From the NCBI GenBank assembly GCA_030833265.1, contig JAURHO010000132.1, forward strand, positions 1 to 5,000: a DNA stretch of 5,000 nucleotides. The letters run 5' to 3'. Source of the DNA: Crocinitomicaceae bacterium. GTDB taxonomy: Bacteria; Bacteroidota; Bacteroidia; Flavobacteriales_D; Crocinitomicaceae. A program made the translations under genes and the position numbers. Below the pieces are notes generated by a model, which saw only the letters and a program-made list of their open reading frames with translations, was not told the DNA's origin and did not search any database. This document shows positions 1 through 5,000 of the stretch, piece by piece (position 1 is the stretch's first letter; every line of letters begins with the position of its first letter).

Positions 1-2
1 TT

Positions 3-683
3 GGTGTTGTAACCTTCCCAGGATCAAACTGTGATCAAGACATGATCTACGTACTCAGAGACCTCATGGGACAAGAAGTTGTTGAACTTTGGCACAAAGA
101 CACAGACCTCCAAGGGGTTGACTTTGTTGTTTTACCCGGAGGCTTTTCCTACGGTGACTACCTGCGCTCAGGCGCTATTGCAAAATTCTCTCCAATCATG
201 GAGTCTGTCATTGCACATGCAAATAACGGTGGCTATGTCATGGGGATCTGCAATGGGTTTCAAATCTTAACTGAGTCTGGTTTACTTGAAGGAGCTCTTT
301 TACACAACAATAACCAAAAGTTCATTTGTAAAAATGTGCACTTGAAGGCGGTTAGTAAAAGTGCTGCGCCAACCATCGACCTAGACACCAATAAAGCCTA
401 CAAAATTCCAATCGCTCATGGTGAAGGTCGTTTTCATGCCGACGAAGCGACACTTGCTTCTTTAAAAGCCAACGACCAAATTTTATTTACCTACTGTGAC
501 GAAGCGGGTGAGCATTCACAAGACGCCAACCCAAATGGCTCGCTGCTCCATATTGCAGGAATTACCAACAAGACCAAAAATGTGTTTGGCATGATGCCGC
601 ACCCAGAACGCGCAGCAGACAAACAGCTCAACAACCTCGACGGGCTTCGTATTTTTGAATCAATCCTAGCTCATTGTAAATGA
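3..683 (+). CDS. purQ: Phosphoribosylformylglycinamidine synthase subunit PurQ (5' partial)
   Basis: Glutaminase subunit of FGAM synthase (PurS-PurL-PurQ type). It hydrolyses glutamine and passes ammonia to PurL in the fourth step of de novo purine synthesis, in the cytoplasm. The reading frame is open to the window edge and begins GVVTFPGSNCDQDM, the family N-terminus, so the start codon lies just upstream with about three residues missing; the ATG at 42 is internal. The 226 visible residues match the usual small PurQ of about 230. The class I glutamine amidotransferase triad is intact: the nucleophile Cys in GICNGFQ (codon 249-251), and His and Glu in MMPHPERA (codons 600-602 and 606-608). 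GGFSYGDYLRSGAIAKF is also a clear family motif. The stop overlaps the purD start as ATGA, suggesting translational coupling. PurS and PurL are not in the window. The identification is secure; only the exact start is unseen. Confidence 0.96.
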   Translation, partial: GVVTFPGSNCDQDMIYVLRDLMGQEVVELWHKDTDLQGVDFVVLPGGFSYGDYLRSGAIAKFSPIMESVIAHANNGGYVMGICNGFQILTESGLLEGALLHNNNQKFICKNVHLKAVSKSAAPTIDLDTNKAYKIPIAHGEGRFHADEATLASLKANDQILFTYCDEAGEHSQDANPNGSLLHIAGITNKTKNVFGMMPHPERAADKQLNNLDGLRIFESILAHCK

Positions 684-1960
684 AAGTCCTTTTACTCGGA
701 TCTGGCGGCCGCGAACACGCCATCGCCTGGAAAATAGCTCAAAGTTCTATCCTCGATGAACTTTTTATTGCCCCTGGCAACGCCGGAACCAAAAAGCACG
801 GTAAAAACATAGAACTCAGCGTAACCGACTTCGAAGGCATTAAAACCTTTGTCTTGCAAAACAACATCGACATGGTAGTTGTTGGACCTGAGGAACCACT
901 TGTACTCGGTATTTATGACTTCTTCACTGCCGATCCACAACTTAAAAATGTAGCTGTAATTGGCCCAAGCCAAGAAGGCGCTCAACTAGAAGGTAGCAAA
1001 GATTTTGCAAAAGCCTTTATGTCCAGACACAAAATCCCTACGGCCAAATATGGCACCTTCAATGCCAACACCTTAGCCGATGGTTTGCGCTTTCTTGATA
1101 ACATGAAAGGCCCATACGTGCTTAAAGCCGATGGCTTAGCAGCCGGAAAGGGTGTTTTGATCATCGATGACCTCGACGAAGCCAAAAAAGAATTGCAAGA
1201 AATGCTGCTCGAGGAAAAATTTGGTAAAGCCAGTGCAAAAGTGGTCATTGAACAATTCCTAGATGGCATCGAACTTTCTGTATTTGCCATTACAGATGGT
1301 GAATCTTTCAAACTTTTACCAGAAGCTAAAGATTACAAACGTATTGGTGAAGGAGATACCGGCCTCAACACAGGTGGAATGGGCGCTATTTCTCCGGTTC
1401 CGTTTGCCGACGCTGCATTCATGGACAAAGTCTTAAATAGAGTGGTCATCCCTACCATAAAAGGCCTCAAACAAGAAAAAATCGTTTACAACGGATTTGT
1501 ATTTTTTGGGCTCATTAATGTGAAAGGTGATCCTTACGTGATTGAATACAACTGCCGCATGGGTGACCCAGAAACCGAAGTTGTGATGCCACGCCTAAAA
1601 AGTGACATCCTCGATCTTTTCGAAGGGGTTGCCACCCATACGCTCTCTGAACGCGACATTCAATTCCACGACAAAACAGCGGCAACCGTCATGATGGTTG
1701 CAGGTGGATACCCAGGCGCCTACGAAAAAGGTAAAACTATTTATGGCCTAAATAGTATAACTGATAGTTTGGTGTTCCACGCAGGCACATTGGCCGATGG
1801 CCCTTCGGTTCTCTCCAATGGCGGAAGAGTTTTAGCGGTTACTTCTTATGGCAAAAACTTAGAAAGCGCCCTAGAAAGATCCTACGATTCTATCTCTAAA
1901 ATCAGTTTTGAAGACGCCAACTTCCGCAAAGATATTGGCCGCGATGTCCTCGATCATTAA
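680..1960 (+). CDS. purD: Phosphoribosylamine--glycine ligase (GAR synthetase) PurD
   Basis: Catalyses ATP-dependent joining of phosphoribosylamine and glycine to give glycinamide ribonucleotide, the second step of de novo purine synthesis; cytoplasmic ATP-grasp enzyme. At 426 residues it is full length (family about 420-430). Visible in order: N-domain start MKVLLLGSGGREHA (1-14); GPEEPLVLG (69-77); the ATP-grasp glycine loop KADGLAAGKGV (149-159); EQFLDGIELSV (191-201); NTGGMGAISPVPF (230-242); the metal/ATP-binding segment EYNCRMGDPETEVVMPRL (289-306); and the C-domain with GGYPGAYEKGK (342-352) and GGRVLAVTSYG (381-391). No key motif is broken. The ATG overlaps the purQ stop by 4 nt and has no Shine-Dalgarno match, so reinitiation from purQ is likely. 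Pairing with purQ supports a purine operon segment. Confidence 0.97.
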   Translation: MKVLLLGSGGREHAIAWKIAQSSILDELFIAPGNAGTKKHGKNIELSVTDFEGIKTFVLQNNIDMVVVGPEEPLVLGIYDFFTADPQLKNVAVIGPSQEGAQLEGSKDFAKAFMSRHKIPTAKYGTFNANTLADGLRFLDNMKGPYVLKADGLAAGKGVLIIDDLDEAKKELQEMLLEEKFGKASAKVVIEQFLDGIELSVFAITDGESFKLLPEAKDYKRIGEGDTGLNTGGMGAISPVPFADAAFMDKVLNRVVIPTIKGLKQEKIVYNGFVFFGLINVKGDPYVIEYNCRMGDPETEVVMPRLKSDILDLFEGVATHTLSERDIQFHDKTAATVMMVAGGYPGAYEKGKTIYGLNSITDSLVFHAGTLADGPSVLSNGGRVLAVTSYGKNLESALERSYDSISKISFEDANFRKDIGRDVLDH

Positions 1961-1965
1961 TTACC

Positions 1966-3222
1966 ATGGATAGCGCCTACATCCTGATCATCAGCTCACT
2001 TTTGTGCTCTGCTTTTTTCTCAGCGATGGAACTCGCCTATATTTCTGCCAACCGCCTTCGCATTGAGGTGTTGCGCAATAACCAAAATTTCCAAGGTAAA
2101 ATACTCGCTTTGTTTTACCGCAAAGAAAGCAACATGATTGCTTTTTTATTACTTGGTAACAATGTAGCACTTGTACTTTATGGAATTGCTGCCGGAGACC
2201 TCTTAAACCCTGCTTTGGCTCAGCTCGGTCTTCATGATCAAGGACTAATCATGGTTTTACAAACCGTCCTCTCTACACTTGTTGTCTTGATTACTGCCGA
2301 GTTTTTACCCAAGGCCATTGTGCAACTCAATCCAAACAAAGCACTGGACCTTGGCCTGATTCCAATGCTCTTGCTCTATATTTTACTCTACCTTCCTACC
2401 CAACTCATCATGCTAATAAGTTCTGGGTTTCTCAAACTTCTCGGCTCTGAAAAGGATCACAACAAAAGAGTTTTCTCAAAAGTAGACCTCGAGAATTATG
2501 TAGATGAACTGAGCGCAAATCTTTCTGACGAACAAGAATTTGGCAATGACATGTTGCTACTTAGAAATGCACTCGACTTTTCACATGTCAAGGCCCGTGA
2601 TTGCATGATACCACGCCCAGAAATCATTGCATTAGACATCAATGACAGCATTCAAGAAGCCAAAACACTCATGATCAACAAGGGGCTTTCTAAACTCATC
2701 ATTTACCGCGACGACATCGACAACATCATTGGCTACATTCATTCCTTTGATCTTTTCAAGCAACCCAATTCAATCAAACAAATCCTCAAGCCCATTTCTT
2801 TTGTACCGACAGTCATGACGGGTAAAGAACTCATGGAGAAATTTACCAATCAGGCCGGAAATTTTGCAGTGGTTACGGATGAATATGGCGGCACAGCAGG
2901 TATCATTACGCTTGAAGACGTCATTGAAGAAATCTTTGGCGAAATTGAAGATGAACACGACAAAGAAGCCCTTACCGAAGTTCAAATATCTGAAACTGAA
3001 TACTTATTTTCTGCCCGAATTGACATTGATTATCTCAATGAAGCCTACGGATTTAAGCTCGAAGAATCGGAAGCATATGACACTCTTGCAGGCCTAATTC
3101 TCGAGCATCTTGAACGCTTACCAGCTGAAGGTGATCGCGTGCAAATTGGCGCGTGTGAACTCGTTATCGAAAAGGTCAGTGAACGCAAAATTGAAACCGT
3201 CCGTTTGTTTCATGACAACTAA
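1966..3222 (+). CDS. CNNM/CBS/CorC_HlyC-domain membrane protein (hemolysin family), probable divalent-cation transporter
   Basis: Inner-membrane protein of 418 residues with the full three-part architecture. The N-terminal CNNM (DUF21) domain covers about 1-160, with hydrophobic segments near 3-25, 57-80, 93-120 and 128-158 and family motifs SAFFSAMELAYISANRLRIE (15-34), LLGNNVAL (62-69) and TAEFLPKAI (110-118). A CBS pair follows (about 208-325), starting VKARDCMIPRPEI and ending DEYGGTAGIITLEDVIEEIF (305-324), then GEIEDEHD. The C-terminal CorC_HlyC domain (about 338-415) contains YDTLAGLILEHLERLPAEGDRV. Relatives are linked to Mg2+/Co2+ transport or efflux; the old name hemolysin is historical. 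The substrate cannot be read from sequence. It resembles the general Bacteroidota member of this family more than the gliding protein GldE, as far as I recall. The start lies 5 nt after the purD stop with no Shine-Dalgarno; the end overlaps the next gene by 11 nt, so the unit looks co-transcribed. Confidence 0.9.
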   Translation: MDSAYILIISSLLCSAFFSAMELAYISANRLRIEVLRNNQNFQGKILALFYRKESNMIAFLLLGNNVALVLYGIAAGDLLNPALAQLGLHDQGLIMVLQTVLSTLVVLITAEFLPKAIVQLNPNKALDLGLIPMLLLYILLYLPTQLIMLISSGFLKLLGSEKDHNKRVFSKVDLENYVDELSANLSDEQEFGNDMLLLRNALDFSHVKARDCMIPRPEIIALDINDSIQEAKTLMINKGLSKLIIYRDDIDNIIGYIHSFDLFKQPNSIKQILKPISFVPTVMTGKELMEKFTNQAGNFAVVTDEYGGTAGIITLEDVIEEIFGEIEDEHDKEALTEVQISETEYLFSARIDIDYLNEAYGFKLEESEAYDTLAGLILEHLERLPAEGDRVQIGACELVIEKVSERKIETVRLFHDN

Positions 3223-3889
3223 GCCGCAACAACCAAATATTGCACATTTCGAGGCCGTCATCTACGACATGGATGGTGTTTTGATCGACTCCGAGCCACT
3301 CTGGAAAATTGCCATGGAAACCGTATTTGGTCGTTATGGATCAACACTTGACAAACAAGATTTTCAAAAGACAGTTGGTCTGCGCATAGACGAAGTGATC
3401 CACTTTTGGAATTTACACGAAGGCTGGGGCTTAAAAGATGAAAAACAGGTCGAGCAAGAAATCATCAGCACGCTCATCGCTTTGATTGAAGAACAGCCTC
3501 AAGAATTAAAAGGTGTTTCCGAATCATTAGCTTTTTTTAAATCCAAAGGGCTCAAGATTGGCCTGGCTACCTCTTCCTCTGAATTACTGATCAAAACAGT
3601 ACTGAGCGCACTCGAATTAACTTCCTATTTTGATTTCACCTATTCTGCCGAACATGAAGCATTTGGCAAACCTCACCCTGGTGTTTATTTAAAGGTTGCC
3701 CAAGAACTGCAAGTAAAAGCGCAGGCTTGCTTGGTCATAGAAGACTCCTGGAATGGTGTTTTGGCTGGCTTAGCAGCCCGCATGAAAGTCTGCTGCATTC
3801 CTGAAAAAACGCACCACCCGCACCCCAATTTAGTGGTCGCTGATTATCATTTTAATGACCTCACAGAACTAGTTGCTGCGCTCGCCTAA
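3212..3889 (+). CDS. hxpB: HAD-superfamily sugar-phosphate phosphatase, HxpB/YniC-like
   Basis: Cytoplasmic haloacid dehalogenase-type phosphatase with a helical cap (225 residues), closest by eye to E. coli HxpB (YniC), which dephosphorylates hexitol phosphates and 2-deoxyglucose 6-phosphate. Motif I is YDMDGVLIDSEPLW, with nucleophile Asp19 and acid/base Asp21; motif II is GLATSSS (Thr120); motif III Lys153 in FGKPHPGVY; motif IV VIEDSWNGV with Glu177/Asp178. The cap segment TVGLRIDEVIHFW (54-66) parallels the TLGLRIDMVVDLW region of YniC, which favours this subgroup over beta-phosphoglucomutase or phosphoglycolate phosphatase, though substrate is not proven. I chose ATG 3212: the frame also has an ATG at 3110, but that would add 34 residues encoded entirely inside the preceding gene, with no counterpart in the family, whereas from 3212 the first HAD motif sits at the usual place. 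No Shine-Dalgarno; the 11-nt overlap suggests coupling to the CNNM gene. Confidence 0.85.
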   Translation: MTTKPQQPNIAHFEAVIYDMDGVLIDSEPLWKIAMETVFGRYGSTLDKQDFQKTVGLRIDEVIHFWNLHEGWGLKDEKQVEQEIISTLIALIEEQPQELKGVSESLAFFKSKGLKIGLATSSSELLIKTVLSALELTSYFDFTYSAEHEAFGKPHPGVYLKVAQELQVKAQACLVIEDSWNGVLAGLAARMKVCCIPEKTHHPHPNLVVADYHFNDLTELVAALA

Positions 3890-3908
3890 ACCACCGCTGC
3901 ACAAAATT

Positions 3909-3922
3909 GTTACATTTGTAAC
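3909..3922. promoter_or_regulatory. 14-nt palindrome with TAnnTTTG promoter-like match before ruvB
   Basis: GTTACATTTGTAAC has perfect 6-nt arms (GTTACA and TGTAAC) around a TT centre, ending 2 nt before the ruvB ATG. Inside it, TACATTTG (3911-3918) fits the Bacteroidota -7 promoter element TAnnTTTG. No matching -33 TTTG lies 19-21 nt upstream, so promoter activity is uncertain; initiation here would give an almost leaderless ruvB mRNA. It could be an operator, an internal promoter or chance. Arms are too short for a strong RNA hairpin and there is no T-run, so it is not a terminator. Confidence 0.3.
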
Positions 3923-3924
3923 TC

Positions 3925-4947
3925 ATGGAAGATTCCTTTGACTACCGACAAGAGGCTGAAGGCCAAAACGAGCAAGAAATTGATAAGGTCTTGCGCCCAA
4001 AATCCTTACGCGATTTTGCGGGGCAGCCTGCCGTTGTCGAAAACCTTGAAGTCTTTGTCAGAGCTGCGCAATTGCGCAACGAACCGCTAGATCACGTCTT
4101 ATTGCACGGCCCACCAGGGCTTGGTAAAACTACGCTTGCCAACATTATTGCCAACGAACTTGGCGTAGGCTTTAAGGTGACCTCTGGCCCTGTCCTGGAC
4201 AAACCCGGAGACCTCGCAGGCTTGCTTACAAACCTCAATCAAGGAGACGTCTTATTTATCGATGAGATTCATCGACTGAGCCCGGTAGTAGAAGAATACC
4301 TCTACTCTGCCATGGAAGATTACGTCATTGACATCATGCTTGATTCTGGCGCCAATGCCAGAACCATTCAGATCAACCTCAATCCGTTTACGCTTATTGG
4401 TGCCACCACCCGCTCTGGATTACTTACGTCGCCATTGCGTGCGCGTTTTGGCATCAACTCACGCTTAGAATATTACGATACCGAAACGCTAACTGCCATA
4501 ATAGAACGATCCTCGAGCTTGCTTCAAATTGGCATTACACAAGGTGCTGCTTATAAAATTGCCAGCCGTAGTCGGGGCACGCCAAGAATTGCCAATGCCC
4601 TACTCAGAAGAGTACGTGATTTTGCGCAAATCAAAGGCACCGGTCTCATTGACGACGACATCACAGAATTTGCACTCAAGGCGCTAAACGTAGACGCTAA
4701 CGGCCTCGACGAAATGGATATTCGCATTTTAAAAGTGCTCATTGACAAATTCAATGGCGGACCTGTTGGCCTTTCTACTATCGCTACTGCCATTGGTGAA
4801 AACGCCGGAACACTTGAAGAAGTCTACGAGCCATTCTTGATTCAAGAAGGTTTTTTAATGCGCACCCCAAGAGGGCGTAAAGCAACCGAAAAAAGCTACA
4901 AACACTTGGGCAGAGACCTCGGTTGGGCTCAAGGTGGCTTATTCTAA
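3925..4947 (+). CDS. ruvB: Holliday junction branch migration DNA helicase RuvB
   Basis: Hexameric AAA+ motor that, with RuvA, drives branch migration of Holliday junctions before RuvC cleavage; acts in recombinational repair and fork rescue. Full length at 340 residues (family about 330-350). Walker A GPPGLGKT (62-69, Lys68), Walker B DEIH (113-116), sensor 1 GATTRSG (159-165), arginine finger Arg174 in SPLRARFG, sensor 2 SRGTPRIANALLRRVRDFA (216-234, Arg221), and the winged-helix DNA-binding domain from about 260 with GGPVGLSTIA and the wing RTPRGR (313-318). Key residues fall at the same numbers as in E. coli RuvB. The start is set by the family N-terminus leading into VLRPKSLRDFAGQ; no Shine-Dalgarno is present. 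After KHLG (326-329) there is an 11-residue tail ending QGGLF, which resembles a sliding-clamp-binding peptide. A 35-nt gap with a palindrome precedes the gene, so it may have its own promoter. ruvA and ruvC are not in the window. Confidence 0.97.
   Translation: MEDSFDYRQEAEGQNEQEIDKVLRPKSLRDFAGQPAVVENLEVFVRAAQLRNEPLDHVLLHGPPGLGKTTLANIIANELGVGFKVTSGPVLDKPGDLAGLLTNLNQGDVLFIDEIHRLSPVVEEYLYSAMEDYVIDIMLDSGANARTIQINLNPFTLIGATTRSGLLTSPLRARFGINSRLEYYDTETLTAIIERSSSLLQIGITQGAAYKIASRSRGTPRIANALLRRVRDFAQIKGTGLIDDDITEFALKALNVDANGLDEMDIRILKVLIDKFNGGPVGLSTIATAIGENAGTLEEVYEPFLIQEGFLMRTPRGRKATEKSYKHLGRDLGWAQGGLF
4931..4937 (+). promoter_or_regulatory. Shine-Dalgarno-like AAGGTGG before the downstream gene
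   Basis: AAGGTGG lies within the last codons of ruvB, 11 nt before the ATG at 4949, one mismatch from AAGGAGG. The spacing is a little long. It is the only ribosome-binding-like sequence in front of any start in this window, and supports translation from 4949, but a chance match is possible. Confidence 0.3.
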
Positions 4948-4948
4948 C

Positions 4949-5000
4949 ATGAAACACGACCATTTCAAATCCTATATTAAAAAACGAGCTGCTGAACTCG
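4949..5000 (+). CDS. queG: Start of a gene, probably epoxyqueuosine reductase QueG (3' partial)
   Basis: Only 17 codons are visible, reading MKHDHFKSYIKKRAAEL before the window ends. The pattern of a short polar lead followed by an amphipathic helix, I-K-x-x-A-x-x-L, matches the N-terminus of QueG, which continues into LGF and the cobalamin-binding domain. From memory, queG commonly follows ruvB in Bacteroidota, which is the main support. QueG reduces epoxyqueuosine to queuosine at position 34 of tRNAs using cobalamin and two 4Fe-4S clusters; none of these motifs is visible here. The ATG comes 1 nt after the ruvB stop, consistent with the same transcript. The presence of a coding start is likely; the identity is tentative. 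Confidence 0.5.
   Translation, partial: MKHDHFKSYIKKRAAEL

Noticed and set aside
1..3. TTG at the first base as a start codon for purQ
   Set aside because: It is out of frame with the purQ motifs, which read from position 3; the true start lies upstream of the window.
79..270. Second plus-strand frame within purQ
   Set aside because: It is shorter than and fully inside purQ, whose conserved glutaminase motifs account for this DNA.
692..1311. Two minus-strand open frames (692-985 and 982-1311) opposite purD
   Set aside because: They lie wholly within purD, show no recognisable motif, and are of the kind expected opposite a well-conserved gene.
2770..3097. Open frames on the minus strand (2770-2985) and in another plus frame (2864-3097) within the CNNM gene
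   Set aside because: They overlap the well-conserved second CBS and CorC_HlyC regions; their translations are low-complexity and match no family I know.
1966..3222. Assignment of the CNNM/CBS protein as the gliding protein GldE
   Set aside because: GldE has the same domain order, but the N-terminal motifs here look more like the general Bacteroidota hemolysin-family protein, and no gld gene is nearby.
3890..3924. Rho-independent terminator between the phosphatase gene and ruvB
   Set aside because: The palindrome has only 6-nt arms, a 2-nt centre that cannot form a loop without opening pairs, and no following T-run.
4551..4793. Minus-strand open frame opposite the ruvB C-terminal half
   Set aside because: It lies entirely inside ruvB, opposite sensor 2 and the winged-helix domain, with no motif of its own.

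Overview
This window is a compact, single-strand stretch of bacterial housekeeping genes, most likely chromosomal DNA of a Bacteroidota species. Three things point there: (1) RuvB has the Bacteroidota-style signature (ALNVDANGLDEMD, EEVYEPFLIQEGF, RTPRGRKATEKSYKHLG); (2) the CNNM/CBS protein reads like the membrane 'hemolysin family' protein common in that phylum; (3) the start codons almost all lack a Shine-Dalgarno sequence, which is typical of Bacteroidota. Base composition is moderate and looks uniform, with no sign of recent transfer. Because PurQ is a separate small subunit rather than part of a long fused PurL, a Sphingobacteriales- or Chitinophagales-like lineage seems more likely than Bacteroides or Flavobacterium; that last step is inference from memory.

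Layout, all on the + strand: purQ (5' end cut by the window edge, to 683); purD (680-1960, 4-nt ATGA overlap with purQ); a CNNM/CBS/CorC_HlyC membrane protein (1966-3222, 5-nt gap); a HAD-family sugar-phosphate phosphatase close to HxpB/YniC (3212-3889, 11-nt overlap); ruvB (3925-4947, after a 35-nt gap, the longest noncoding stretch in the window); and the first 17 codons of a gene that is probably queG (from 4949, 1-nt gap). There is no RNA gene, insertion sequence, CRISPR array or convincing terminator.

Functionally, purQ and purD are steps of de novo purine synthesis: PurQ supplies ammonia from glutamine to FGAM synthase, and PurD makes GAR. The CNNM protein is a probable divalent-cation transport or efflux protein of the inner membrane. 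The HAD enzyme probably dephosphorylates sugar or hexitol phosphates. RuvB is the Holliday-junction branch-migration motor, and the last gene probably makes the final queuosine step in tRNA. The tight spacing suggests one transcription unit of unrelated functions, possibly with an internal start before ruvB, where a 14-nt palindrome contains a TAnnTTTG match.

I see no undescribed system here. The two points most worth a second look are the C-terminal QGGLF of RuvB, which looks like a sliding-clamp-binding peptide, and the palindrome directly in front of ruvB.
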